Notes: generated by a model from the sequence alone, not told the origin. A stretch of DNA of 64,000 bases from Candidatus Bipolaricaulota bacterium (GCA_028277345.1 JANQGM010000012.1:1-64000); one strand, 5' to 3'; shown: positions 34,150 to 42,686, counted from the first letter of the stretch. Translations and numbers: made by a program.

Positions 34150-35421
34150 ATGAGTGATCTGAGACAGCGGCTGGCGATCTCTGAGGAACATCTGCAGGAG
34201 ATCAATCGGTTCCTAGTGGATCCGAACTCCGAGGTCATCAACGATTTTCTTCGGATCGTCGAGAAGCATGGAGGTCCGGAAGAGATCAACCGCAAAGCCA
34301 AGGCGGCGCGCGCGTTGCCCAGCCTTCTCGCGCGCTTGAAAGAGGCCGATTCTCCCTATCTGGAAGATATCGAATGGCTGATCGCGCAGCGAGATGCGGG
34401 CGCGTTCGTCTCGATCGGCGACTATCGCCGTTCGATTCTCGGCGACGTAGCGGATTCGATGGTCTTCGATGATGCCCACGCCGTGACGCTTGAAATCAGC
34501 GCCTTGCAGTTCTTCTCCTGGTTGATCGCCGAAGCGAAGCAGGCGATCGAGCGTCGTGAACTCATGCCGGGACGCTACATCCGGGTGCGAAACATGGCGG
34601 AGCAAGTGGCCGATCATGGCGATACACTGGCCGTTGCCGCCGCTATGCAGGTCGTCGGCGCCAGTTACGTCGAGACGCTCGATACGAAGGGAACGGATGG
34701 ATCGAACATCCATCTTGGCGGACCTGCGACGATCACGGGGTATTTCGGCGGTGTCGGCCAGCCGAATGCGCATCCTCTGAAATGGGTGGATGAATTCCTC
34801 GGTTACTACACGTCGTATGGTGTGAGGCAGGTGCTAAATATCAATCCAGGAACCGTCTTCCTGGGCTATCTGCTTCATAAACTGGGGATTGACATTGAGT
34901 TTAAGATCTCGGTATTCATGGGCAACGATAATCCCTATGCCGCGCTTTGGACGCTGCTTGGCGCCAAGCTGTTCTCTCGCGAGGATGGAACGACCTCGTT
35001 GATCGGTTTTAACTGGGCGAACTCCGTGAACAACGAGACGATCGAGAAGGGGGCAGCGATTCGAGGGGCGTTTGGCTTCGAGGATGTGGTGCGTTTCGAA
35101 CACCACATCACCGAGACGCACAAGTCCATCGTCATTCAGCCCTATGATCGGACGGAGGAGCTGGTTGAGCTCGCCGATCACGTCGCCAACATCTCGGCCA
35201 AGCATGAGGGCGGGAAACCGGACATCGACGGCGGACGTGAGCATCCCTCCGATATCCTCGACTACTTTTTGCCGAAGTCCGAGATCGAGGCGCAGGGTCT
35301 GATGTCGGCCATGCAGCGAAACTATCTCGACAAACACGACGCCTTGAACGTAACGGCGGCGGAGTTGACGAAGGCGGGCCTGACCTTCCATGCCGCTCAA
35401 CATCTTCATGGAGCCGGCTAG
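34150..35421 (+). CDS. conserved-looking cytoplasmic protein, family not recognised
   Basis: Start ATG 34150 has AGGAGG upstream and gives 423 residues; a longer frame overlaps panB and is unlikely. There is no signal or TM segment. The first ~140 residues are helical and acidic (INRFLVDPNSEVINDFLRI, INRKAKAARALPSLL). The middle is Gly-rich and alpha/beta-like (DTKGTDGSNIHLGGPATITG). The later part has HHITETHKSIVIQPYDR and DKHDALNVTAAELTKAG. Repeated His/Asp/Glu hints at metal or phosphate binding. A terminator-like hairpin follows. It sits between panB and glnA, 25 bases after panB, so a metabolic enzyme is plausible; I do not know the function. Confidence 0.75.
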   Translation: MSDLRQRLAISEEHLQEINRFLVDPNSEVINDFLRIVEKHGGPEEINRKAKAARALPSLLARLKEADSPYLEDIEWLIAQRDAGAFVSIGDYRRSILGDVADSMVFDDAHAVTLEISALQFFSWLIAEAKQAIERRELMPGRYIRVRNMAEQVADHGDTLAVAAAMQVVGASYVETLDTKGTDGSNIHLGGPATITGYFGGVGQPNAHPLKWVDEFLGYYTSYGVRQVLNINPGTVFLGYLLHKLGIDIEFKISVFMGNDNPYAALWTLLGAKLFSREDGTTSLIGFNWANSVNNETIEKGAAIRGAFGFEDVVRFEHHITETHKSIVIQPYDRTEELVELADHVANISAKHEGGKPDIDGGREHPSDILDYFLPKSEIEAQGLMSAMQRNYLDKHDALNVTAAELTKAGLTFHAAQHLHGAG

Positions 35422-35438
35422 GCCAGTTAAGCACCCAA

Positions 35439-35492
35439 GGCCCCAAGCTTGCCGCGTTTCGACGCGATCGGTATGCTTGGGGCCCATTTTCT
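35439..35492 (+). terminator. terminator-like hairpin after unknown gene
   Basis: A 10-bp perfect stem (GGCCCCAAGC / GCTTGGGGCC) with a 26-base loop and a short CATTTTCT tail lies between the unknown gene and glnA. The large loop makes it less classical, so it could also be part of a glnA leader. Confidence 0.55.
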
Positions 35493-35507
35493 CTCAATGA
35501 GGTGGCT

Positions 35508-36884
35508 ATGACTGACTATGCATCGCTGAAGCATCAAATCGATGAGGGTGGGATTGCGTTCGTCGATTTCCGGATTGCCGATTTTGCCGGACGATTTCGG
35601 CACCTGACCATTCCTTCCGCCCGATTCACGCCGCAACTGATCGCAGAAGGTTTGGGGTTTGATGGGTCCAATTACGGCTACCGCGCAGTCGCCGGGAGCG
35701 ATATGGTGCTTATCCCCGATTTGGCGTCCGCCTATGTCGAAGAACGTGGCGGTGAGAAGGTTCTGTCGGTCATTGCCGATATCCATGACGCTGAGACGCG
35801 CCAGCCTGCAACCATCGACCCTCGAGGGATCGCCTCGTCTGCCATCGACTATGCGCGAACGGCGGGGATTGCGGATGATGTCCGAGTCAGCCCGGAGTTC
35901 GAGTTCTACGTGTTCGACGATGTGTTCTATGACACGGAAAACGGAACCAGCTGCATTGAGATCCAGCCGGCTGAAGCGTGCGACCACCGCCGGGGCATCG
36001 GCAATACGCCGCAATCCGCCTATCATGCGCCCTTGCATCAAGACCGGCTGTTCGATTTTCGCTGTGATGTTGCGCGGCAAATCGAGCAAGCCGGAATCCC
36101 TGTGAAATATCATCATCACGAGGTCGGCGCCTTCGGACAGCAGGAGATCGAGCTGGGATTCGATTCTCTCGTTCGCATGGCGGATGCGACGTTTATCGTC
36201 AAATCGCTCGTTCACAACACGGCCGTCGAACGGGGCTTGACGGCCACGTTCTTGCCGAAACCGATGCACGGAGAAGCGGGCAACGGCATGCACCTTCATC
36301 AGTACATGGTGAAGAATGGGGAGAACGTGTTCGCGGCGGATGATGGATTATCCGAACTGGCGTTGTGCTATGTCGGCGGATTGCTCAAGCACGGCCGTAG
36401 CTTGATGGCTTGGACGAACCCGTCGACCAACTCCTTCCGGCGCCTTGTTCCCGGCTTCGAAGCGCCCGTTCATCTTGTTTTCGGATCGGCGAATCGAACG
36501 GCCGCGGTGCGGGTCCCCGCCTATGCTCGAGGCGATAAGCGGCGAATCGAATTGCGGACCATGGATGCGACGTGCAATCCCTATCTGGCGTACGCGGCGA
36601 TCGTGATGGCGGGCATCGATGGGATTGAGCGTGGCCTGAACGCGAAAGACCTAGGATTCGGTCCCTTTGAGACCGACCTCTACGAGAAGAATCATGGCGA
36701 AGCGGCGCCACGCAGCCTTGGCGAAGCGCTGGATTGTCTTGAGGAAGATCACGCCTACTTGAGGCGAGGAGACGTTTTCTCCGAAGAGGAGATCGAGCAT
36801 TGGATTCGAACCAAACGGGCAGATGTCGAGGCACTGGCGCAACGCCCCCATCCCCATGAGTACGTCATGTACTACGACCTCTAA
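35508..36884 (+). CDS. glnA: glutamine synthetase, class I
   Basis: ATG 35508 has TGAGGTG upstream; GTG 35502 is the only alternative. The 458 residues hold the GS-I features: the GFDGSNYGY loop near residue 48 in the N-terminal beta-grasp, SPEFEFYVFD (metal-binding Glu), GQQEIELGFDSL, GNGMHLHQY and NPSTNSFRRLVPGFEAP. It condenses glutamate and ammonia with ATP in the cytoplasm. I do not see the NLYDLP-type adenylylation site of the GS-I-beta branch, so it resembles the shorter, unmodified branch; related gamma-glutamyl ligases share these motifs. The terminator-like hairpin before it may be regulatory. Confidence 0.85.
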   Translation: MTDYASLKHQIDEGGIAFVDFRIADFAGRFRHLTIPSARFTPQLIAEGLGFDGSNYGYRAVAGSDMVLIPDLASAYVEERGGEKVLSVIADIHDAETRQPATIDPRGIASSAIDYARTAGIADDVRVSPEFEFYVFDDVFYDTENGTSCIEIQPAEACDHRRGIGNTPQSAYHAPLHQDRLFDFRCDVARQIEQAGIPVKYHHHEVGAFGQQEIELGFDSLVRMADATFIVKSLVHNTAVERGLTATFLPKPMHGEAGNGMHLHQYMVKNGENVFAADDGLSELALCYVGGLLKHGRSLMAWTNPSTNSFRRLVPGFEAPVHLVFGSANRTAAVRVPAYARGDKRRIELRTMDATCNPYLAYAAIVMAGIDGIERGLNAKDLGFGPFETDLYEKNHGEAAPRSLGEALDCLEEDHAYLRRGDVFSEEEIEHWIRTKRADVEALAQRPHPHEYVMYYDL

Positions 36885-36890
36885 AAACAT

Positions 36891-36932
36891 TGAGGCACGC
36901 GAAGACCATCACCGGGGTCTTGGCGTGCCTCA
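36891..36932. terminator. bidirectional terminator between glnA and RHH gene
   Basis: A long stem (TGAGGCACGC and GAAGACC pairing with GGTCTT and GCGTGCCTCA) lies between the convergent genes. On the minus strand it is followed by ATGTTTTTA, giving a typical Rho-independent tail for the RHH gene; on the plus strand the tail is only AAAATC. Confidence 0.75.
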
Positions 36933-36936
36933 AAAT

Positions 36937-37110
36937 CTACTTCTTCTTCTCTTCACGGTCGAGGTACTGAAGGATGGCTTCAACAACAAGATAGTTGATC
37001 GATCGATCGACTTTTTCTGCTAGACGATCCAATCGCTCGATGGGTTTCTTATCCAGCTTGCTCTTGGGAATGTAGATCGACAACGTCGTCACTTCGCTTT
37101 TGCGCACCAC
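36937..37110 (-). CDS. small ribbon-helix-helix-type DNA-binding protein
   Basis: A start at GTG 37110, with AGGAGG 8 bases upstream, gives 57 residues; nearby GTG codons are alternatives. TTLSIYIPKSKLDKKPIERLDRLAEK has the beta-strand then helix-helix of RHH (MetJ/Arc) regulators, and RSINYLVVEAILQYLDRE is the second helix. RHH proteins bind DNA as dimers, often as antitoxins or autorepressors. No toxin partner gene is adjacent. It has its own promoter-like boxes and converges with glnA over a shared terminator. A stand-alone regulator is the simplest reading. Confidence 0.7.
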   Translation of the reverse strand: MVRKSEVTTLSIYIPKSKLDKKPIERLDRLAEKVDRSINYLVVEAILQYLDREEKKK

Positions 37111-37156
37111 TACAATCACCTCCTCTTTTTCATCGAGGTCTTTTGCTTTGTGTTTT

Positions 37157-37186
37157 AGCCTACACCAAATAATGGAGAATGTGCAA
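37157..37186 (-). promoter_or_regulatory. putative promoter for RHH gene
   Basis: On the minus strand TTGCAC (37186-37181) and TAGGCT (37162-37157) are spaced by 18 bases, about 45 bases ahead of the start codon. Confidence 0.45.
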
Positions 37187-37200
37187 CTCTATGACAAACA

Positions 37201-37234
37201 CAAAGAAAAAAGAGCCTCGCGAGGAGGCTCTTTT
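37201..37234 (-). terminator. terminator of the membrane-anchored protein gene
   Basis: GAGCCTC and GAGGCTC arms with a 5-base loop are flanked by an A-run and a T-run. On the minus strand the tail is TTTTTTCTTTG, directly after the gene ending at 37269. Confidence 0.85.
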
Positions 37235-37268
37235 CGAATCCATGAATCTTCTGGATTAGCACATGAAA

Positions 37269-37988
37269 CTAGCGCAGAACGAACCGGAAGGTATAGTATG
37301 CGATCTCCCGGCCTTCGCACGCTTCGGGCTTTTCTGTCCGGCATTCTTTGGGCATGCTGGATTCGCCGGGGCATCCGTCTTCGTTGCGATACTCCATCTT
37401 CGGATGCTGGCAACCCTTGCCGGCGGCTCGTTCAACGGCCAAAACTAGCGTAAAGGTGCCTTCGGATAAAATGCCTCTCGTCAGCGAGGGTCCCTCCTCG
37501 TCCGTCCAAACGATTTCCGATACCGGAATGACGGCATCGAACAGATCGCCTGCCGGAGCAATCGAGATGGTCCTGCCTGGGGCGAAGAACTCATACCCTG
37601 CCTCATTGACTACGTTCACCGTATTGCCATTGGGCAACTGGAGCGAACAGCGATCCCAAAGGATGTTGATGACATCATCCGAGACGTTGTGAATCCAAAA
37701 CGGAATCTTGCTTTCCAGCTCGTCCTCGACAAAGGCGCCATGGAAGGCAATGCGGATGGTGTCGTCGTAGAAGACGGCCTTCTCCGAATAGATCGGATCC
37801 AGCATTTCCAAAGATTGGCGCAGAATGACGTGCGTTTCCGGCATTGGCTCTTCCTCGACGACGACCGGCGTGGGGGTTTCGGCCACGGGCTCCGGCGCGT
37901 CAGAGGCCAAAAACAGCCCGAATAACAGCAGCGCACCCATTATGCCTGCAATAACGGCAATCTTTCCCAAATCGTTCACTACACTCAC
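37269..37988 (-). CDS. membrane-anchored Cys-containing protein of unknown function
   Basis: GTG 37988, with AGGAGG upstream, gives 239 residues. One TM segment lies near the N-terminus (IAVIAGIMGALLLFGLFLA, residues 10-28), then a Pro/Glu-rich linker (EPVAETPTPVVVEEEPMPE), then a beta-rich domain from about residue 50 exposed outside the inner membrane. The last ~50 residues hold CQHPKMEY, CPGESSMPKEC and EACEGRE, so several cysteines may form disulfides or bind metal. I know no family for it. It is monocistronic, closed by a strong terminator, and lies next to the tRNA-flanked island but outside it. Confidence 0.7.
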   Translation of the reverse strand: MSVVNDLGKIAVIAGIMGALLLFGLFLASDAPEPVAETPTPVVVEEEPMPETHVILRQSLEMLDPIYSEKAVFYDDTIRIAFHGAFVEDELESKIPFWIHNVSDDVINILWDRCSLQLPNGNTVNVVNEAGYEFFAPGRTISIAPAGDLFDAVIPVSEIVWTDEEGPSLTRGILSEGTFTLVLAVERAAGKGCQHPKMEYRNEDGCPGESSMPKECRTEKPEACEGREIAYYTFRFVLR

Positions 37989-38121
37989 CCCTCCTGGTCA
38001 GTACTCCCTGAACTCGTGACATGCTACCCCGGAAACACCCAGAAGGTGGGAGGAACCTGACCGGTACAAGAGGGAACTGTGTCTGCTGATAAATCGGCAT
38101 GCGGATGGCGAAAATGAAGTG

Positions 38122-38193
38122 AGCTAGCGAAAGGAGTCGAACCTCCGACCGATGGTTTACGAAACCACTGCTCTACCACTGAGCTACTCTAGT
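38122..38193 (-). pseudogene. degenerate tRNA-Thr(CGT) copy, attachment-site-like
   Basis: This 72-base minus-strand element is nearly identical to the intact tRNA-Thr at 40206-40277 across the T-arm, anticodon arm and D-arm (55 bases with one change). Its 5' acceptor strand ACTAGAG no longer pairs well with CGCTAGC: positions 1:72 and 6:67 are mismatched. No promoter is seen ahead of it. It most likely marks the far end of an inserted element rather than a working tRNA. Confidence 0.75.
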
Positions 38194-38342
38194 GGTAGGG
38201 TGAGCTTCAGAAGCCTGAAAGCGATAAAAAAGACGGCCTTACCAGAGTGAGTCCAAGTGACGGTGAAAATGTCCCCCAAATCCGAAGACTATCCGGTCAT
38301 AAGCAACGTGACGCTCGATAACTTTGAGCATTTATCCAATCC

Positions 38343-38534
38343 ATGCTGGATTCAGGGCTCTCAAGAGGTTGGTCGCGCTGCCAAGCTATGATCAATTGCG
38401 CCTACTGTCTCCCGCGTTATCGAGAACCTGAAACTATCTTCTTTCCGTGCCGAGAAATCGGAGAGCTTCTGGACTGCTCACGACAGCAAATCAGCGTATG
38501 CAGGCAAAGAGCAGTGGCAGAGGGAAATTGGTAA
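38343..38534 (+). pseudogene. possible helix-turn-helix remnant of a replication/primase protein
   Basis: This 63-codon frame has no ribosome-binding site. Its second half, IFFPCREIGELLDCSRQQIS followed by VCRQRAVAEG, recalls the C-terminal helix-turn-helix of phage or plasmid replication proteins. A frameshift at the end leads into EIGKSEVALVYTEVRRRVP in another frame. This is a weak, motif-level call. Confidence 0.3.
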
Positions 38535-38636
38535 AAGTGAAGTCGCGCTTGTATACACAGAAGTTAGACGCAGAGTTCCAATTGAGATAGCACTCTTAGC
38601 CGCTCTTGAGATGCAACGAACGGCTGAGCCCCACCA

Positions 38637-39975
38637 TCAGAATTGAACGCTATTGCCCTTGATGTCGTAGTTCAGTGTTGTAGCTGGAGCGTCCTTTTTC
38701 CCGGCTGGCTGTGGATCATCCCATTGATTCGACTTCGCATACACTGTGCCCGATCCAGTTTTGGGTCCTAAGACGCGCAAGTTATGGTCCGTGTTGTCCC
38801 TGATAATGTTATCACCCAAAGATCCCAGTGGACCTCCACCAAGGTCAACTAAGTCTGTGCCACTGATGGTTATGCCATACTTGTTCAGCCGGAACTCGTT
38901 GTTGTGGATCTTGAAGCCCTCGGGAGGCCACAAAGTTCCAGCTTGAATCCACAGTGCGCTGTCTGCTGAACCGATGAAGCTATTCGAGAAGATCTCACTT
39001 AGGCCACTCTGATAGAGCGCTATTGTGCCAGATGAGTTGTTGCTGTCAAGTATCGTGTGCTCCGCTGTGCCTCTGATTTCAAGGGAACAGTTCTCTCGGA
39101 TCGTGTTTGATCTAAGAGTCAAGCGTTGACAGTCTGTGAACGTGCTATGGGCCTTCAGTTCACAGCTAGAAACGAAGAGAGAACCAAGAACTGTCGCATG
39201 GATTGCGTACACGTGTGAGTTCCGAAGCTCAACATCTCCTTGCGTTGATATCTCCAAGCCCACAGCACTGGTCATGACGTTCTCAAGCACAGCTCCCGCA
39301 CCTTGCAGTCTCAAGTGCTGACGGAACCACACGTTTGATGCTCGGCAGTCTGTACCCAACTCCACACGGCATTCGATTGTGGTAGCGCTCTTGCTAGGCG
39401 TATTGCCTTGGAGGGTCGTGCTGGCTGGAATCTCCAGTGTCTGTGCTCCGCTTCCATACGCCCCGGGTGCAAGGTGAACAGTGCATGTCCCAGAGTTGAA
39501 CTCGAGCGCTGAGATAGCCTTTGGCAGATCCCTGAACGGATTTGCGAAAGAACCATCTCCACCTACGTCATCTCCGTTGCGTGAGTCGACAAAGATGTCG
39601 CGATAGGTTGTAGAAGGAAAGACGTCGACAAGCATCTCTAGATGATCAGTGAGTCCGTCGTTGTCTGTGACGGTAAGGCGAACCCAGTAACGATCGGAAG
39701 ATGTATAGGTATGCAAGACTGCGCATCCTGAGGCGGTGCTTCCGTCTCCGAATTCCCATAAGGTAGTCAGCGATCTCCCCATCAGGATCATAGGCTGTTC
39801 GCGCGTCAAACTCCACGGTCAGTGGCAGTGTTCCTGCTGGGTAGCCCCAAGAGAATGCTGCTAGGGGAGGGGACTCGGAAATCGAACACCCTGCGAGTAA
39901 TGAGATCGCAACACAAAGCGCAGTATCTCGAAACCGCTTCCACCAACGTGTACGCGACTGGAAAAGAATCGTCAA
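38637..39975 (-). pseudogene. frameshifted lipoprotein: PKD domain plus right-handed beta-helix
   Basis: Two minus-strand frames form one gene. The first starts at TTG 39975, next to GGAGGTGA, and encodes a lipoprotein signal (ALCVAISLLAGC) and the first PKD half, TVEFDARTAYDPDGEIADY. Near 39770 a one-base shift breaks the frame; the other frame continues LWEFGDGSTASG and RYWVRLTVTDNDG, completing the PKD domain. The rest (about 300 residues) has NPFRDLPKAI and many N/S/I repeats such as LRSNTIREN, HNNEFRLN and DNIIRDN: a right-handed parallel beta-helix of the DUF1565 type. Surface adhesion or glycan processing is likely for such proteins. A sequencing error at 39770 cannot be excluded. Confidence 0.7.
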
Positions 39976-40205
39976 CTCACCTCCGTGTGAACGCCTGTGA
40001 CCGAGATTTATCCTGGCATCTTCGAACCAAGCTCCCAGGCAATCTATCACATGCTGTCGCCCTTGTGAAATGCTCCTAGAATATGTTGCTAGCATAATAC
40101 GGTCCTTGACTCCGACCTGATAGATATCGCAGATTGGTTATGCGGTCATATGACCTTGAGCAGTGCAATAAGACATATCCTACTCTTGAAGAACAGGGCG
40201 ATCTG

Positions 40206-40277
40206 AGCCAGCGAGAGGAGTCGAACCTCCGACCGATGGTTTACGAAACCATTGCTCTACCACTGAGCTACGCTGGC
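40206..40277 (-). tRNA. tRNA-Thr, anticodon CGT
   Basis: The minus strand gives a full cloverleaf: acceptor GCCAGCG/CGCTGGC (7 bp), D-arm AGCTCAGTGGTAGAGC, anticodon loop TTCGTAA (anticodon CGT, codon ACG), T-arm GGAGG-TTCGACT-CCTCT and discriminator T. CCA is not encoded. It has its own promoter immediately upstream. Confidence 0.95.
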
Positions 40278-40290
40278 AGTACAATCAGGG

Positions 40291-40318
40291 ATTATATCAT
40301 GCGTAGAAACGCCTTCAA
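40291..40318 (-). promoter_or_regulatory. promoter of tRNA-Thr
   Basis: On the minus strand TTGAAG (40318-40313) and a perfect TATAAT (40296-40291) are spaced by 16 bases, placing the start about 7 bases ahead of the mature tRNA 5' end. Confidence 0.75.
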
Positions 40319-40329
40319 CTGGAGGAGAC

Positions 40330-41922
40330 ATGGACGGATTGTCGATTGCCGCTTCGCTCGCGGAGATCGTTCCGCGGATCGCTGAGGGCATCATCCGTAC
40401 GATCTATCAGCCGGATCGCATGCGCTTCGTGCTGCGTCTCTTCTCGGGGCAGGACGTTCGTCTCGTGATTGACCTTCAGGAGGCAACCCTTCGAATCGCC
40501 GAGCACGCGGAACCCAATCCCGAGACGCCCTCGACCTTCGTGATGTTGCTTCGCAAGCACCTTCGCGGTGGGCGCATCCTTCATGCGCATCAATCAGGGT
40601 GGGATCGGATCATCACGCTGGAAATCCATCGGCGAGAGGGAAGCCATCTGCACGTTTATGCGCTGATCGCAGAGCTGGTCGGGATGCGTGGCAATCTCCA
40701 TCTGTTGAAAGAGGGCCGCTTGATCAGGTCCCTGCGTTCGGATCACCGAAATCAGCCCGGAGGACCGTTCCACCCCCTCCTCGGACAGGACAAAGTCGAT
40801 CCGAGTGACGTGACGCCCGATCAGCTGGAACGCTGGTTTTCTGTGGAGGACGTAGAAAGGGCTCTTGCTTCCAAGGTCGAAGGGATCGGACGTGAGACGG
40901 CGGCGGACCTTGCGGCCTCTGCAACCAGCGATGACCTGCCGCTTGAGATCAGCCTTCGGCTGAAGGCGTGGATGCCGTATGTCAAGGCCCCGTGCCCACA
41001 TGTGTCCGAAGATGGTTCTCGCGCCACCTTCTATCCGCTGCCGCTTCCAGCAACGCCTGCGGAGTCTTTCCAGGCGGCCTTGGAGACGGTCGTTCGTGAA
41101 GCGGGTGTAGCTGACGTGACTGCGGGAGATCCGATCCTTCAGCGACTCAAGCGCGGCATCAAGAAACGAAAACGAACCATCGTCAAGCTTGAGGACTGGC
41201 TCTCAGCGTCCGATGAGGCGGATCGAATGCAGGACGAGGCGAACTTGCTCATGATTCATCAAGCTGAACTGGTTCGAGGCGCCGCATCGGCAGTCTTGGT
41301 GGATCCCGAAACCGAACAAAAGGTTTCGATTCGCTTGGATCCCTCGTTGTCTCCCATCGAGAATGCCCAAGCCTTGTATCAGCGTGCGAAGCGCATTCGG
41401 CGCGGACATCCGCATGTGCATGCGCGCCTCCGAAAGATCCAGGGGGAGCTGTCGCTGCTCCGCAAGGCGGCCGACGTTTACCGTGCTACCGGCGAGCTCG
41501 ACGCTGGTGTCCAGGCTCTGATCGACGTGCGCCAGAAGCAACGTCCACCCGCCAAGAAGGCCGTTCCCTTCAGACAGGTCGAGTTGGAGGGCTATCAGAT
41601 TTGGGTGGGCAAGAGTGCACGACAGAACGACGCCCTTCTCAAGGCGGCCTCAGCGAACGATCTGTGGATGCATGCAAAGGACTACGCGGGCTCGCACGTC
41701 GTGATCCGAGCGCGCGGATCGGAATCGCTTCCGGATGCCGTCATTCAAGAGGCGGCGAGGCTGGCCGCTCGCTACTCCAAAGCCGAGGGTGAGCGGCGGG
41801 TCGAGGTCACGATGACACGTGTCAAGAATGTTCGTAAGCCCAAGGGTGCACCGGCGGGGCTGGTAAACGTACGAGACACGGATACACTGACCGTCGAACT
41901 TGAGGAGAAGGAATCTAGATGA
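40330..41922 (+). CDS. rqcH: RqcH/NFACT ribosome-quality-control factor
   Basis: This 530-residue protein has the NFACT layout: an N-terminal NFACT-N domain (residues 1-150, including DRMRFVLRLF and GWDRIITLEIHRREG, the latter with the Asp-Arg pair that in RqcH is needed for Ala tailing), a helix-hairpin-helix and coiled-coil region (about 170-370, with KRGIKKRKRTIVKLEDW), and the NFACT-R domain from about 420 (VGKSARQNDALLKAASANDLWMHAKD, written in parts of the C-terminus). It binds obstructed 50S subunits and adds alanine tails to stuck nascent chains. The next gene, an M50 protease, overlaps by 4 bases. The release-factor-like gene at 21708 works on the same problem. Confidence 0.88.
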   Translation: MDGLSIAASLAEIVPRIAEGIIRTIYQPDRMRFVLRLFSGQDVRLVIDLQEATLRIAEHAEPNPETPSTFVMLLRKHLRGGRILHAHQSGWDRIITLEIHRREGSHLHVYALIAELVGMRGNLHLLKEGRLIRSLRSDHRNQPGGPFHPLLGQDKVDPSDVTPDQLERWFSVEDVERALASKVEGIGRETAADLAASATSDDLPLEISLRLKAWMPYVKAPCPHVSEDGSRATFYPLPLPATPAESFQAALETVVREAGVADVTAGDPILQRLKRGIKKRKRTIVKLEDWLSASDEADRMQDEANLLMIHQAELVRGAASAVLVDPETEQKVSIRLDPSLSPIENAQALYQRAKRIRRGHPHVHARLRKIQGELSLLRKAADVYRATGELDAGVQALIDVRQKQRPPAKKAVPFRQVELEGYQIWVGKSARQNDALLKAASANDLWMHAKDYAGSHVVIRARGSESLPDAVIQEAARLAARYSKAEGERRVEVTMTRVKNVRKPKGAPAGLVNVRDTDTLTVELEEKESR

Positions 41923-42611
41923 ATATCGATCCGATTCTACGTGTGATACTCTCGATCGCCGCTGTCATTCCGGCGATCGTGTTTCATGAAGTTGCTCACG
42001 GATACACAGCCTTCCGGCTAGGTGATCCCACGGCGCGCAATCTTGGACGACTTACGCTGAATCCGATTGCTCATGTGGATCCCATTGGCACCATCCTAGT
42101 ACCGCTTGTGTTGGTTATCTTGGGCTCTGCAGTATTCGGTTGGGCGAAACCGGTTCCCGTGAATCCGCGCTACTTCCGAAACCCATTCCGAGGGATGCTT
42201 TTCGTCGCAATATCCGGACCACTGACCAATATCGCAATGGGCTTGTCCGCGATCGCAATCGGTCGCGTGGCAATTTCGATATTGCCTTATGTTCAAGTCC
42301 TAACCTCAACATCGTTTTTTGGTATCTTGGCACGAGCAGTTTTTTACTTCCTCGGGGTTTTGGCCATTATCAACATGTTCTTAGCGGTTCTAAACATGAT
42401 TCCTATACCGCCTCTGGATGGCTCGCGCGTTTTGACTTATTTCCTTCCGACGGAGGGAAAACGGATGATGCTTTCGCTAGAACGGTATGGATTTATCATC
42501 ATCGCGGCGATGCTCTACCTCAGAGTCTTTAGCGGGTTGTTCTCTGTGGTTCTCGGAGTTATTGAGAAACTGCTTGGGCAGCAATGGATTCTGTTGATGA
42601 ATCAACTCTAG
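41919..42611 (+). CDS. site-2 protease-family (M50) membrane metallopeptidase
   Basis: This 230-residue integral membrane protein has HEVAH (residues 24-28) in TM1 and NMIPIPPLDGSRVL near residue 160, the two zinc-binding blocks of M50 intramembrane proteases, with 5-6 hydrophobic segments. It is the short YwhC/RseP-like form without PDZ domains. ATGA overlap couples it to rqcH. It may cleave membrane proteins or regulatory factors; the substrate is unknown. Its place between rqcH and tig-clpP puts it in a protein-quality neighbourhood. Confidence 0.88.
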   Translation: MNIDPILRVILSIAAVIPAIVFHEVAHGYTAFRLGDPTARNLGRLTLNPIAHVDPIGTILVPLVLVILGSAVFGWAKPVPVNPRYFRNPFRGMLFVAISGPLTNIAMGLSAIAIGRVAISILPYVQVLTSTSFFGILARAVFYFLGVLAIINMFLAVLNMIPIPPLDGSRVLTYFLPTEGKRMMLSLERYGFIIIAAMLYLRVFSGLFSVVLGVIEKLLGQQWILLMNQL

Positions 42612-42621
42612 GGGAGCGGCA

Positions 42622-42650
42622 TTGCCGTTACCATCTGCGTTTCGTATAAT
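42622..42650 (+). promoter_or_regulatory. promoter of tig-clpP
   Basis: TTGCCG (42622-42627) and TATAAT (42645-42650) with a 17-base spacer lie about 37 bases ahead of the trigger factor start. Confidence 0.75.
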
Positions 42651-42686
42651 CCGGCCATCTTCAGAATCCTGGGAGTTTCCGAACCG

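Larger units (their letters stand above)
38122..40277. mobile_element. 2.1 kb island bounded by a tRNA-Thr direct repeat
   Basis: A partial, diverged copy of tRNA-Thr (38122-38193) and the intact gene (40206-40277) lie in the same orientation around 2.0 kb that looks lower in GC than the neighbourhood. The segment sits on the 3' side of the intact tRNA, where integrases usually insert. Inside are a frameshifted PKD/beta-helix lipoprotein and a possible helix-turn-helix remnant of a replication protein. No integrase is present, so it would be a decayed or satellite element. Simple tRNA duplication is the alternative. Confidence 0.5.

Noticed and set aside
33216..34301. 361-codon minus-strand frame over panB
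   Set aside because: It is the antisense shadow of panB, which is clear by motif.
34150..35421. Nicotinate phosphoribosyltransferase
   Set aside because: Size is similar and panB is a cofactor gene, but I could not find the expected phosphoribosyl-binding motifs.
38122..38193. Second functional tRNA-Thr gene
   Set aside because: Two acceptor-stem mismatches and no promoter make function unlikely; it is kept as a degenerate copy.
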